The notes beneath the pieces are model-generated. The model saw nothing but the letters and a program-made list of their open reading frames with translations. It was not told where the DNA came from and searched no databases. A DNA stretch of 64,000 bases, taken from NCBI RefSeq assembly GCF_015752155.1, contig NZ_JADOVI010000001.1, positions 62,001 to 126,000 of the forward strand, in the 5' to 3' direction. The translations under genes were made by a program, and so were the position numbers. Source of the stretch: Cryobacterium sp. MP_M3. Its GTDB lineage: Bacteria; Actinomycetota; Actinomycetes; Actinomycetales; Microbacteriaceae. Positions 16,140 to 24,992 of the stretch are shown here, in pieces (positions within the stretch are counted from its first letter, which is position 1; each line of letters begins with the position of its first letter).

Positions 16140-17156
16140 ATGGATTTCGGAGCAGTACTCCAGACCAACCCGCCGTCGGCCCGCGTCGTGCAACTCGCCC
16201 AGCTCGCCGAGGTGCACGGCTTCAGCCACGTCTGGACCTTCGACTCGCACCTGCTCTGGCAGGAGCCCTATGTGATCCACAGCCGCATCCTCGCCGAGAC
16301 CCGCAGGATCATGGTCGGCCCCATGGTCACCAACCCGGCCACCAGGGACTGGACCGTGACGGCGTCGACCTACGCCACCCTGAACGAGATGTACGGCAAC
16401 CGCACCATCTGCGGCATCGGCCGCGGCGACTCCGCGGTGCGGGTCACCAACGGGGCGCCCACCACGCTGAAGACGTTGCGCGAATCGATCCATGTCATCC
16501 GTGAACTGGCGAATTCGCGCTCGGTGGAGCACAACGGCGCCACCCTCCGGTTCCCGTGGAGCACGGGGTCCAGCCTCGAGGTGTGGGTGGCCGCCTACGG
16601 GCCGCTCGCGCTCAAGCTCGCCGGAGAGGTCGGCGACGGCTTCATCCTGCAGATGGCCGACCTCGACGTGGCCGAGTGGATGATCGGCACCGTGCGGAAG
16701 GCCGCGGCGAACGTGGGACGCGACCCGGAGTCGATCAGGTTCTGCGTCGCCGCGCCGATGTACATCGGCGACGACTGGGAGCACATGCGCAACCAGTGCC
16801 GCTGGTTCGGCGGCATGGTCGGCAACCACGTCGCCGACATCGTCGCCAAGTACGGCACCGACTCCCACGTGCCCAAGGCCCTCACCGACTACATCGCCGG
16901 CCGTAGCGGCTACGACTACAACCAGCACGGCCGCGCCGGCAACGCGCACGCCGACTTCGTGCCCGACGAGATCGTGGACCGGTTCTGCCTGCTCGGCACG
17001 TCGAAGGACCACATCGAGAAGCTGCAGGCCCTCAAGGAGCTCGGGGTCGACCAGTTCGCCGGCTACCTCCAGCACGACAACAAGGAGGAGACCCTGCGGG
17101 TTTACGGGGAGACCGTGATCCCTGCCCTCACCGATCCCATCGTGGCGAAGCTATGA
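16140..17156 (+). CDS. LLM-class oxidoreductase, F420- or flavin-dependent, of the pyrimidine operon
   Basis: A 338-residue luciferase-fold protein. MDFGAVLQTNPPSARVVQLA, the WTFDSHLLWQEPY segment, CGIGRGDSAVR and VWVAAYGPLALKLAGEVGDG match a subgroup of putative F420-dependent oxidoreductases close to methylenetetrahydromethanopterin reductase (the CPS_4043-like family). It follows dihydropyrimidinase by 13 bp, with a GGCAGGGGACAG ribosome site, and its stop overlaps the next start (ATGA). The operon has every later step of reductive pyrimidine breakdown but no PreT/PreA or DPYD gene. A role in reducing uracil or thymine, or in oxidising a modified pyrimidine, is therefore inferred; cofactor and substrate are unproven. 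Confidence 0.8.
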   Translation: MDFGAVLQTNPPSARVVQLAQLAEVHGFSHVWTFDSHLLWQEPYVIHSRILAETRRIMVGPMVTNPATRDWTVTASTYATLNEMYGNRTICGIGRGDSAVRVTNGAPTTLKTLRESIHVIRELANSRSVEHNGATLRFPWSTGSSLEVWVAAYGPLALKLAGEVGDGFILQMADLDVAEWMIGTVRKAAANVGRDPESIRFCVAAPMYIGDDWEHMRNQCRWFGGMVGNHVADIVAKYGTDSHVPKALTDYIAGRSGYDYNQHGRAGNAHADFVPDEIVDRFCLLGTSKDHIEKLQALKELGVDQFAGYLQHDNKEETLRVYGETVIPALTDPIVAKL

Positions 17157-18058
17157 CCACGCCCACCACGCCCCGGCCCCGCCGCGGACCGCTTCCCGCC
17201 CGCCGGTTCGTCGTCGGCGCGCTTGGGCTGGTGCTGCTCGCCGGGCTCTGGGAGCTCTACAAGCTGCTCGGCCCGGCGGACGGCGTCGTGGTCGCCGGCG
17301 TCACCGTGCTGCCGCGCACCAGCGACCTGGCCATGCCGCACCTCTGGGTGATGGCCGGGCGGGCGCTCGAACCGGTCACCGGCGCGGGCAACGCGGCGCC
17401 GCTCTGGCAGGCCGTCGTCGACGCCTCCCTGTTCACCCTCGGCATCTCCGCGGTCGGCTGGCTCGTCGGCGTCACCGTCGGCCTCGCGCTGGCGCTCCTG
17501 ATGCAGCGGTTCCGGCTGGCCGAGGCGGCCGTGCTGCCCTGGATCATCCTCAGCCAGACCGTGCCCCTGATCGCCCTGGCTCCGCTCGTGCGGCGCTGGG
17601 GAACCCAGATCCAGTTCGGCGCGTTCAGCTGGGAGAGCTGGATGTCGGTGGCCCTGATCGCCTCCTACCTCGCCTTCTTCCCGGTCTCGGTCGGCGCCCT
17701 CCGGGGCCTCGGCTCGCCCGACGCCAACCACGTCGACCTGATGCACTGCTACTCCGCCGGCTGGTGGAAGACCCTCTGGCGGCTGCGGCTGCCGGCGAGC
17801 GTCGGCTACCTGCTGCCCGCGTTGCGCCTCGCCGCGGCCAGCGCCGTGATCGGCAGCGTCGTCGCCGAGGTGTCGATCGGGCTGCGCGGCGGCATCGGCC
17901 GGATGATCGTCGAATACGCCGGCGCGGCCGGCGGCGACCCAGGCAAACCGTGGGCGCCGATCTTCGGCTCGGTGCTCGTCGGGCTCGTCGCCGCCGGGTT
18001 CGTCGGGCTGATCGGGCTCGGCCTCCGCCGGTTCCGGCGCGGGGAGGTCGCGGCATGA
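17153..18058 (+). CDS. ABC transporter permease (NitT/TauT family), pyrimidine operon
   Basis: A 301-residue integral membrane protein with about six spans. It has the binding-protein-dependent permease signature (EAA-type loop) around GALRGLGSPDANHVDLMHCYSAGWWKTLWRLRLPASVGYLLPALR. It overlaps the LLM gene by 4 bp and the ATPase gene by 4 bp. With the second permease it probably forms a heterodimeric channel, as in NMT1/THI5-type importers of pyrimidine-like ligands. The ligand here is probably a pyrimidine base, nucleobase derivative or carbamoyl/ureido compound, judged from the operon. Confidence 0.85.
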   Translation: MTTPTTPRPRRGPLPARRFVVGALGLVLLAGLWELYKLLGPADGVVVAGVTVLPRTSDLAMPHLWVMAGRALEPVTGAGNAAPLWQAVVDASLFTLGISAVGWLVGVTVGLALALLMQRFRLAEAAVLPWIILSQTVPLIALAPLVRRWGTQIQFGAFSWESWMSVALIASYLAFFPVSVGALRGLGSPDANHVDLMHCYSAGWWKTLWRLRLPASVGYLLPALRLAAASAVIGSVVAEVSIGLRGGIGRMIVEYAGAAGGDPGKPWAPIFGSVLVGLVAAGFVGLIGLGLRRFRRGEVAA

Positions 18059-18912
18059 GCGCGCCGGAAGCGATCCCGGAACCGGCCCCGGTGCACGGCA
18101 AAGCCGCGAGCCTGGCCGTGGACGTGCGCGGGGTGAGCCGCGTGTTCGCCGGCCGGAAGGGGGCATCCGTCACGGCCCTCGACTCCGTCGGCCTCACCGT
18201 GGAGCCCGGCGAGTTCGTCTCGCTGATCGGCCCGAGCGGCTGCGGCAAGAGCACCCTGCTGCGGCTGATCGCCGACCTCGACACCCCGACCACAGGCGAG
18301 ATCCGGGTCTTCGGCAAACCGGCCAGGCAGGCCAGGATCGACCAGGACTACGGCATCGCCTTCCAGCAGGCCGGACTGCTGCCCTGGCGCACCGTCAGCG
18401 GGAACATCGAACTGCCGCTCGAACTGCACGGCGCCGGCCGGGCGGCCCGTCGCGCCCGCGCGGCCGAGCTGATCGAGCTGGTCGGGCTGTCGGAGTTCGC
18501 CGGCCACTACCCCGACCAGCTCTCCGGCGGCATGCAGCAGCGGGTGGCGATCGCCCGGTCGCTGGCGGAGAGCCCGAGCCTGCTGCTGATGGACGAACCG
18601 TTCGGCGCGCTCGACGAGATGACCCGGGAGCGGATGCAGAACGAACTCGTGCGGATCTGCGCAGAGACGAGCGCCGCCGTGGTGTTCGTCACCCACTCCA
18701 TTCCCGAAGCCGTCTTCCTCTCCAACCGGGTCGTCGTTCTGGAGCCGCGGCCGGGCCGCATCCGGGATGTCCTCCGGGTCGGCCTCGGCGAGACCGGGGC
18801 GCGCGGCGAGACCCTGCGCGAGGATGAGGAGTTCTTCCACGTCGTCAGCCAGGTGCGCGAGCTGCTGCACGGTGAGGCCCCGGCCGGGGCGAGGGGGGTC
18901 GAGGCCCGGTGA
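18055..18912 (+). CDS. ABC transporter ATP-binding protein, pyrimidine operon
   Basis: A 285-residue NitT/TauT-type ATPase. Walker A is GPSGCGKST, the Q-loop is AFQQAGLLPW, the signature LSGGMQQRVAIAR and Walker B LLLMDEPFGALDE are intact, and the switch histidine lies in VFVTHSIPEA, so it should be active. The ATG overlaps the permease stop (ATGA), and the gene's own stop overlaps the GTG of the next permease. It energises uptake by the two permeases and the downstream lipoprotein. Confidence 0.9.
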   Translation: MSAPEAIPEPAPVHGKAASLAVDVRGVSRVFAGRKGASVTALDSVGLTVEPGEFVSLIGPSGCGKSTLLRLIADLDTPTTGEIRVFGKPARQARIDQDYGIAFQQAGLLPWRTVSGNIELPLELHGAGRAARRARAAELIELVGLSEFAGHYPDQLSGGMQQRVAIARSLAESPSLLLMDEPFGALDEMTRERMQNELVRICAETSAAVVFVTHSIPEAVFLSNRVVVLEPRPGRIRDVLRVGLGETGARGETLREDEEFFHVVSQVRELLHGEAPAGARGVEAR

Positions 18913-19733
18913 GCCAGGCATCCGTTCGGCAGGGCGGCGCCGGCCAGACCGGCCAGACCGGCCAGACCGGCCAGGCCGGCGGGCCGGTGCGCACCGTGCT
19001 GGCGCCGGTCCTGCTGGGCGTGGCCGTCGTGCTGCTCTGGCAGGGGGCGGTCACCCTGCTCGCCATCAAGCCGTTCATCCTGCCCGGGCCGCTGACGATC
19101 GCCGACCAGTTCGGCGCGAACCTGCAGAACGTGGCCAACGGGATGCTCGCCACCGGCCGGAACGCCCTCATCGGACTCCTGATCGGCACCGTGCTCGGGG
19201 TGCTGCTCGCGATCCTCGCCGCGCTCGTGCGCCTGCTCGACGAAATGGCCGCGCCGATCGTCGCCGCCATCGCGGTCGTGCCGATCGTGGCGCTGGCCCC
19301 CGTGCTCTACACGATGTACGGCGCCGGTGCCGAAACTGCCCGGCAGTTCGTGGCGGCGCTCGCCGTGTTCGTGCCCGTGTACTTCAACACCCTCAAGGGG
19401 CTCCGGCAGGTGCGCCCCGTGCACCGCGACCTGATGCGGTCGTATGCGGCCAGCAACTGGCAGGCCACCCGCACCGTGACCCTGCCGACCGCGCTGCCGT
19501 TCGTGTTCACCGGTCTGCGGATCGCCTCCTCGCTTGCCGTCATCTCGGCGCTGATCGCCGAGTACTTCGGCGGCCCGGTCGGCGGCCTCGGCAAATCGAT
19601 CACCTCGTCGGCGTCGAGCAGCAACTACGGGCTGGCCTGGGCGTACGTGCTGGGCTCGATCCTGCTCGGCCTCCTCTTCTATTCGGCAGCGCTCATCGTC
19701 GAGAAGCTCGTCAGCCGCCGGTCCGGCGGATAG
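18909..19733 (+). CDS. Second ABC transporter permease, pyrimidine operon
   Basis: A 274-residue permease of the NitT/TauT type with six likely spans. The cytoplasmic loop is FNTLKGLRQVRPVHRDLMRSYAASNWQATRTVTLPTALPFVFTGLR. The start is GTG at 18909, overlapping the ATPase stop (GTGA). The N-terminus holds a short glutamine/threonine/glycine repeat encoded by four tandem 9-bp units (18942-18977), which could vary in number between strains. It is a different subfamily member from the first permease, so the pore is likely a heterodimer. Confidence 0.87.
   Translation: MSQASVRQGGAGQTGQTGQTGQAGGPVRTVLAPVLLGVAVVLLWQGAVTLLAIKPFILPGPLTIADQFGANLQNVANGMLATGRNALIGLLIGTVLGVLLAILAALVRLLDEMAAPIVAAIAVVPIVALAPVLYTMYGAGAETARQFVAALAVFVPVYFNTLKGLRQVRPVHRDLMRSYAASNWQATRTVTLPTALPFVFTGLRIASSLAVISALIAEYFGGPVGGLGKSITSSASSSNYGLAWAYVLGSILLGLLFYSAALIVEKLVSRRSGG
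18942..18977 (+). repeat. In-frame 9-bp tandem repeat in the permease N-terminus
   Basis: GGCCAGACC occurs three times in a row (18942, 18951, 18960), followed by GGCCAGGCC. It encodes a TGQ-type repeat without changing frame. Confidence 0.7.
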
Positions 19734-19817
19734 GCGTCCGCCGCGTGCGCGCGACGGTCGATGCACCACGATGCACCATCCACAACACAGCCAGGCAACC
19801 ATTTCACGGAGGTAGAC

Positions 19818-20969
19818 ATGAAACACAGCACACGATGGCTGGGCACGATGGGCGCCCTCGCCGCCACCAGCGCCCTCGTCCTCACCGGCTGCAGCACCGG
19901 GACCGCGTCGACGACGGCGACCTCGGGTTCCGGCGGGGACCTCGTCCCGATCACCCTGCAGCTGCAGTGGGTCGCCCAGGCCCAGTTCGCCGGCTACTAC
20001 GCGGCCGTCGACCAGGGCTTCTACAAGGATGAGGGCCTCGACGTCACGATCGCCGAGGGCGCCGCGGACATCGTGCCGCAGGACGTCCTCGCAGCCGGCG
20101 ACGCCGACTACGCCATCTCCTGGGTGCCCAAGGTGCTCGGCTCGATCGAGCAGGGCGCCAACATCACCGACGTCGCCCAGATCTTCGAACGCAGCGCCAC
20201 CACCCAGATCTCGTTCAAGGACAAGGGCATCACCTCGCCCGCCGACCTCAACGGCAAGAACGTCGGCAGCTGGGGCTACGGCAACGAGTGGGAGCTCTTC
20301 GCCGGCATGCAGAAGAGCGGGGTGCAGGTGGGCGACATCAACCTCGTGCAGCAGGCCTTCGACATGAACGGGTTCCTCTCCGGGGACATCGACGCGGCCC
20401 AGGCCATGACCTACAACGAATACGCCCAGGTGCTCGAGACGAAGAACCCGAAAACGGGCGAGCTCTACCAGCCGTCCGACCTCAACGTGATCGACTGGAA
20501 CAAGGAGGGCACGGCCATGCTGCAGGATGCGATCTGGGCCGACGCCGGCAAGCTCGCCTCCGACAAGGACTATGCCGCCAACACGGTCAAGTTCATCAAG
20601 GCGTCGATCAAGGGCTGGATCTACGCGGCCACCGAACCGGAGAAGGCGGCCGGGATCGTCACCGCGGCCGGGTCGCAGCTGCCGGCCGGACACCAGCTCT
20701 GGATGACCAACGAGGTCAACAAGCTGATCTGGCCGTCCACGAACGGGGTCGGCCTGATCGATGCGGCCGCCTGGAAGAACACCGTCGACATCGCGATGAA
20801 CACCAAGAACGAGACCGGCGCCACCATCATCACCGCCGAACCGCCCAAGACGGCGTACTCGAATGAGTACGTGCAGAAGGCGCTCGACGAGCTGAAGGCG
20901 GACGGCGTCGACGTGATGGGCGCCGACTGGAAGCCCATCACGGTCACCCTCACCGAGGGCGGCAAGTAG
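19818..20969 (+). CDS. ABC transporter substrate-binding lipoprotein (NMT1/THI5-like), pyrimidine operon
   Basis: A 383-residue lipoprotein with the signal MKHSTRWLGTMGALAATSAL ending at a lipobox LTGC. The mature protein begins ITLQLQWVAQAQFAGYYAAV, the hallmark of NMT1/THI5-like binding proteins, which bind thiamine pyrimidine precursors, riboflavin precursors and other pyrimidine-like rings. DFKDKGI-type and GSWGYGNEWELFAGM segments follow. The ATG at 19818 has GGAGGTAGAC just upstream; the open frame from 19761 is not used. It lies at the 3' end of the transporter block. A pyrimidine ligand is an inference from family and operon. Confidence 0.87.
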   Translation: MKHSTRWLGTMGALAATSALVLTGCSTGTASTTATSGSGGDLVPITLQLQWVAQAQFAGYYAAVDQGFYKDEGLDVTIAEGAADIVPQDVLAAGDADYAISWVPKVLGSIEQGANITDVAQIFERSATTQISFKDKGITSPADLNGKNVGSWGYGNEWELFAGMQKSGVQVGDINLVQQAFDMNGFLSGDIDAAQAMTYNEYAQVLETKNPKTGELYQPSDLNVIDWNKEGTAMLQDAIWADAGKLASDKDYAANTVKFIKASIKGWIYAATEPEKAAGIVTAAGSQLPAGHQLWMTNEVNKLIWPSTNGVGLIDAAAWKNTVDIAMNTKNETGATIITAEPPKTAYSNEYVQKALDELKADGVDVMGADWKPITVTLTEGGK

Positions 20970-20995
20970 GCTCGCCCCACCGCCTCTCCTGCTGA

Positions 20996-21024
20996 GGCCG
21001 GGTGGTCCACCGGACCGCCCGGCC
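20996..21024 (+). terminator. Strong hairpin between the binding-protein gene and the aminotransferase gene
   Basis: GGCCGGGTGGTCC (20996-21008) pairs with GGACCGCCCGGCC (21012-21024) over 13 bp with one T-G wobble and a 3-nt loop. There is no T-run. It may stop part of the transcripts, or protect the 3' end of the transporter mRNA, so that aminotransferase and dehydrogenase are made at a different level. Confidence 0.55.
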
Positions 21025-21087
21025 CAGCTCCCCGTCCTCCACACAACGCATCTCCTTCACTCAACGCAGAGAAAGAACACGATATTC

Positions 21088-22407
21088 GTGAATGACACCA
21101 CCGCCGCCAGCCTGAACGACGCCGCCTACGAGCTGGACCGGGCCTACGTCTTCCACTCCTGGTCGGCGCAGGCCGCCCTCGCACCGCTCGTGATCGCGGG
21201 CGGAAAGGGGTCCCGGGTCTGGGACTACGACGGGCGCAGCTACCTGGACTTCTCCAGCCAGCTCGTCAACGTGAACATCGGCCACCAGCATCCGGCCGTC
21301 ACCCAGGCGATCATCGACCAGGCCGGCACCCTCGCCACCGTCGCGCCGTCGACCGCGAACCTCATGCGCGGCGAGGCCGCCAAGCGCATCGTCGACCGCG
21401 CCCCGGCCCGCTTCAACAAGGTCTTCTTCACCAACGGCGGGGCGGATGCGATCGAGAACGCGATCCGGATGGCCCGGCTGCACACCGGCCGGGACAAGGT
21501 GCTCTCCACCTACCGCTCGTACCACGGCAACACCGGCGCGGCCATCGTGGCGACCGGCGACTGGCGGCGCATCCCGAACGAATTCGCGCGCGGGCACGTG
21601 CACTTCTTCGGCCCCTACCTCTACCGCAGCGAGTTCTGGGCGACGACGCCCGAGCAGGAGTCGGAGCGTGCGCTGCGCCACCTCGAGCGCATGATCCAGA
21701 GCGAGGGGCCGGGCACGATCGCGGCCGTGCTGCTCGAGTCGATCCCCGGCACGGCCGGGGTGCTCATGCCGCCGCCCGGGTACCTGGCCGGGGTGCGCGC
21801 GCTCTGCGACCGCTACGGGATCCTCCTGATCCTGGACGAGGTGATGGCCGGCTTCGGCCGCACCGGGCGGTGGTTCGCCTTCGACGGTTTCGACGTGACC
21901 CCCGACCTGATCACCTTCGCCAAGGGCGTCAACTCCGGCTACGTGCCCACCGGCGGGGTGATCATCTCCGAGTCGATCGCGAACGACTTCGAGACCACCG
22001 TCTTCCCCGGCGGACTCACCTACAGCGGGCATCCGCTGGCGATGGCGTCGATCGTGGCCGCCCTCGACGCCATGGAGAACGAGGGCATCGTCGCCAACGC
22101 GGCCCGGATCGGGCGAGACCGGCTCGCGCCGGGCCTCGCGGAACTGCAGGAGAAGCACCCGATCATCGGCGAGGTGCGCGGCGAGGGCGTGTTCTGGGCG
22201 CTGGAGCTCGTGGCCGACCGGGGCACCCGCGCACCGCTGAGCGGCGGCGTGATGGGCCGGATCAAGGCCGAGCTGCTCGCCCGCAACCTCCTGCCCTTCC
22301 TCGCCGACAACCGGATCCACGTCGTGCCGCCGTGCGTGGTCACCGACGACGAGGTCGCCGAGGCCCTGGCCATCTACGACGAGGTCCTCAGCCTCGACCT
22401 CATCTGA
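21088..22407 (+). CDS. Class III aminotransferase, beta-alanine (omega-amino acid):2-oxo acid type
   Basis: A 439-residue PLP enzyme of fold type I. It has the PLP aspartate D250 in ILLILDEVMAGFGRTGR, the PLP lysine K279 in LITFAKGVNSGYVPTGGV, and THE FTNGGADAIENAIRMAR phosphate-binding helix of class III aminotransferases. In this operon it should convert beta-alanine (or beta-aminoisobutyrate) to malonate (or methylmalonate) semialdehyde. The start is GTG at 21088 after AGAGAAAGAAC. It is separated from the transporter genes by a hairpin and followed by the semialdehyde dehydrogenase after 53 bp. Other omega-amine donors are possible. Confidence 0.88.
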   Translation: MNDTTAASLNDAAYELDRAYVFHSWSAQAALAPLVIAGGKGSRVWDYDGRSYLDFSSQLVNVNIGHQHPAVTQAIIDQAGTLATVAPSTANLMRGEAAKRIVDRAPARFNKVFFTNGGADAIENAIRMARLHTGRDKVLSTYRSYHGNTGAAIVATGDWRRIPNEFARGHVHFFGPYLYRSEFWATTPEQESERALRHLERMIQSEGPGTIAAVLLESIPGTAGVLMPPPGYLAGVRALCDRYGILLILDEVMAGFGRTGRWFAFDGFDVTPDLITFAKGVNSGYVPTGGVIISESIANDFETTVFPGGLTYSGHPLAMASIVAALDAMENEGIVANAARIGRDRLAPGLAELQEKHPIIGEVRGEGVFWALELVADRGTRAPLSGGVMGRIKAELLARNLLPFLADNRIHVVPPCVVTDDEVAEALAIYDEVLSLDLI

Positions 22408-22460
22408 CCTGCCCGCCGCCGGCTCCCCCACTCCCACTCGACGAAGAGAAACGAAGGACA

Positions 22461-23960
22461 ATGACTGATCTGCCCTCAATCACCCACTGGATCGACGGGG
22501 CGCCGTTCGATGGAACCTCGACCCGCACCGCGCCGGTCTTCAACCCCGCACTCGGCGCCGTCGCCAAGCACGTGCGCCTGGCCGGCGCCGTCGACGTCGA
22601 CACCGCCGTCGCCTCCGCCCAGGCCGCCTACCCGGCGTGGCGGGACACCTCCCAGGCCCGGCGGCAGGGCGTCATGTTCACCTTCCGCGAGCTGCTCAAC
22701 GCGCGCAAGGGCGAGCTGGCCGACATCCTCACCGCCGAACACGGCAAGGTGACCGCGGATGCCCTCGGCGAGATCGCTCGCGGGCTCGAGGTCGTCGAAT
22801 TCGCCCTCGGCATGCCGCACCTGACCAAGGGCGAGTACTCGGAGAACGTGTCGACCGGTGTCGACGTGTACACGCTGCGCCAGCCGCTCGGCGTCGTGGG
22901 AATCATCAGCCCGTTCAACTTCCCGGCGATGGTGCCGCTGTGGTTCTTCCCGATCGCGATCGCCGCCGGCAACACCGTGGTGCTCAAGCCGAGCGAGAAG
23001 GACCCGTCGGCGTCGAACTGGATGGCCGCCCTGATGACCGAGGCCGGCCTGCCCGCCGGGGTGCTCAATGTCGTGCACGGCGACAAGGAGGCGGTCGACG
23101 CCCTGCTCGTGCACCCCGACGTGCAGGCGATCTCGTTCGTCGGCTCCACCCCGATCGCCAAGTACATCTACGAGACCGCGGCGCACCACGGCAAGCGCGT
23201 GCAGGCCCTCGGCGGCGCCAAGAACCACATGCTGGTGCTGCCGGACGCCGACCTCGACCTGGCCGCGGATGCCGCGGTCAACGCCGGTTTCGGCTCGGCC
23301 GGTGAGCGGTGCATGGCGATCAGCGTCGTGGTGGCCGTCGAACCGGTCGCCGACGCGCTGGTCGCGAAGATCACCGAGCGGTTGAAGGGGCTCAGGGTCG
23401 GCGACGGCATGCGCGGCTGCGACATGGGGCCGTTGATCACCAGTGCGCACCGGGACAAGGTCGCCTCCTACATCGACGTGGCCCGCACCGACGGCGCCGA
23501 GGTCGTCGTGGACGGGCGCGGCATCGAGGTGGACGGCGACGCATCCGGCTTCTGGCTCGGCCCGACCCTGTTCGACCGGGTCGATACCGACTCGGATGTC
23601 TATCTCGACGAGATCTTCGGCCCGGTGCTCTCGATCGTGCGGGTCGGCAGCTACACCGAGGGGCTCAACCTGATCAACCGGAGCCGCTACGGCAACGGCA
23701 CCGCGATCTTCACCAACGACGGCGGCGCGGCCCGGCGCTTCCAGAACGAGGTGCAGGTCGGCATGGTCGGCATCAACGTGCCGATCCCGGTGCCGGTGGC
23801 GTACCACTCGTTCGGTGGCTGGAAGGACTCCCTCTTCGGCGACGCGAAGGCATACGGGCCGGCCGGGATCGCGTTCTACACCCGGGAGAAGGCCATCACC
23901 AGCCGCTGGCTCGACCCCAGCCACGGCGGCATCAACCTCGGCTTCCCCCAGAACGCCTAG
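22461..23960 (+). CDS. mmsA: CoA-acylating methylmalonate/malonate semialdehyde dehydrogenase
   Basis: Oxidises malonate semialdehyde to acetyl-CoA with CO2 release, or methylmalonate semialdehyde to propionyl-CoA, using NAD+ and CoA. The 499 residues carry the catalytic C284 in FGSAGERCMAIS and the oxyanion asparagine in SPFNFPAMVPLW. At the place where ordinary aldehyde dehydrogenases have a general-base glutamate it reads LGGAKNHMLVLPDAD, the hallmark of the MmsA/IolA CoA-acylating group. The ATG at 22461 has GAAGGA 5 nt upstream. As last gene of the operon it feeds the carbon of uracil or thymine into central metabolism. Confidence 0.93.
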   Translation: MTDLPSITHWIDGAPFDGTSTRTAPVFNPALGAVAKHVRLAGAVDVDTAVASAQAAYPAWRDTSQARRQGVMFTFRELLNARKGELADILTAEHGKVTADALGEIARGLEVVEFALGMPHLTKGEYSENVSTGVDVYTLRQPLGVVGIISPFNFPAMVPLWFFPIAIAAGNTVVLKPSEKDPSASNWMAALMTEAGLPAGVLNVVHGDKEAVDALLVHPDVQAISFVGSTPIAKYIYETAAHHGKRVQALGGAKNHMLVLPDADLDLAADAAVNAGFGSAGERCMAISVVVAVEPVADALVAKITERLKGLRVGDGMRGCDMGPLITSAHRDKVASYIDVARTDGAEVVVDGRGIEVDGDASGFWLGPTLFDRVDTDSDVYLDEIFGPVLSIVRVGSYTEGLNLINRSRYGNGTAIFTNDGGAARRFQNEVQVGMVGINVPIPVPVAYHSFGGWKDSLFGDAKAYGPAGIAFYTREKAITSRWLDPSHGGINLGFPQNA

Positions 23961-24001
23961 CCCGCCCTCCGCCTGCCCCCCCCTCCCGCGCGCGATGGCG
24001 G

Positions 24002-24967
24002 TCAAGGGGTGGCGTGCGGCGGCGCGGTGGCCGAGGTGTGCTCGGCCTGCACCCGCTCGGCCTCGGCCCGCAGCACGTCGACGACCGTGCGCACCGCGAG
24101 GCGCTCGGCCCGGTCGGGGCGCATCAGCGCCACGATCTGCCGCTCGGCGTCGACCCCGCGCAGCGGCTTGAGCACGAGCTTGCCCGGCTGGTCGCCACCC
24201 CAGGTGTAGCGCGGCACGAGCGCAATGCCCAGGCCCGCCATCACGAACGCCTCGATCAGCCGCATGTCCGCGAAACGCTGCGCCACCAGCGCCTGCCCGG
24301 CGCCCTGCTGTTCGATCTGGTGCAGGATGCGTTCGAACGGGTAGCCGTCCGGTGCGCCGATCCAGGTCTCGCCGACCACGTCGGCCGGCCCGATCCAGGC
24401 ACGGGAGGCCAGGCGGTGGTCGGCCGGCAGCCCCACGTCGAGCGGCTCGGTCATCAGCGGGACCACGGTCAGTCCCCGCCCGCCCCAGGGCAGCTGGCCG
24501 CGCAGGCTGTAGGCGAGCACGATGTCGAAGTCGGCGGTCAGCGCGGGGAAGTCGCTCAGCTCCGGGTCCTTGTCGGTGCAGTTCACGACCAGGCCCGGCA
24601 CCGACGCGATCTGCCGCAGCGCGCCCGGTAGCAGCATCTCGCCCGCGGTCGGGAACGTCACCAGGCTCACCTCGCCGGTGGCGTGGTTGCGGAACTCGTC
24701 CCACACCGCGTTCGCCCGGGCGAGGGCGACGGCGACATCGGTCGCACTGCGGGCCAGCGCGCGTCCGGCATCCGTCAGGATCAGGCCACGCCCACTGCGT
24801 TCGGTGAGCGGCAAACCGGCCTCCCGCTCGAGCACCTTGAGCTGCTGCGACACCGCCGATGGCGTGCGGTGGGTGGCCCGCGCGACCTCGGTGATGCTGC
24901 GGCGTTCGGCCAGTTCCCTGAGCAATTCGAGCCTCTGCACATCCATGTAGCTAAGCTTCACACTCAT
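24002..24967 (-). CDS. LysR family transcriptional regulator
   Basis: A 321-residue regulator: a winged helix-turn-helix at about 8-67 (LLRELAERRSITEVARATHRTPSAVSQQL, read in parts) and an effector-binding domain at about 95-300. It is convergent with the pyrimidine operon and divergent from a small membrane-protein gene. The start is ATG at 24967 or ATG at 24946 (MDVQRLELL), the latter closer to family starts. A 25-bp near-palindrome abuts the upstream start and TTGACA lies beyond it (24999-24994, minus strand), so it probably controls itself. Its effector is unknown; control of the neighbouring pyrimidine genes is possible. Confidence 0.85.
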   Translation of the reverse strand: MSVKLSYMDVQRLELLRELAERRSITEVARATHRTPSAVSQQLKVLEREAGLPLTERSGRGLILTDAGRALARSATDVAVALARANAVWDEFRNHATGEVSLVTFPTAGEMLLPGALRQIASVPGLVVNCTDKDPELSDFPALTADFDIVLAYSLRGQLPWGGRGLTVVPLMTEPLDVGLPADHRLASRAWIGPADVVGETWIGAPDGYPFERILHQIEQQGAGQALVAQRFADMRLIEAFVMAGLGIALVPRYTWGGDQPGKLVLKPLRGVDAERQIVALMRPDRAERLAVRTVVDVLRAEAERVQAEHTSATAPPHATP

Positions 24968-24992
24968 TGCAGAACAATGCGATTGTGCTGCA
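24968..24992. promoter_or_regulatory. Palindromic LysR-type operator at the regulator's own start
   Basis: TGCAGAACAAT and ATTGTGCTGCA are inverted around CGG-like centre bases, 21 of 25 positions being symmetric. It has the T-N11-A character of LysR boxes and touches the LysR start codon. Confidence 0.6.

Noticed and set aside
16140-17156. RutA-type uracil monooxygenase for the LLM gene
   Set aside because: RutA is also of LLM fold, but no other rut genes are present and the operon carries dihydropyrimidinase and beta-ureidopropionase, which act only after ring reduction. Kept as an alternative, not the main call.
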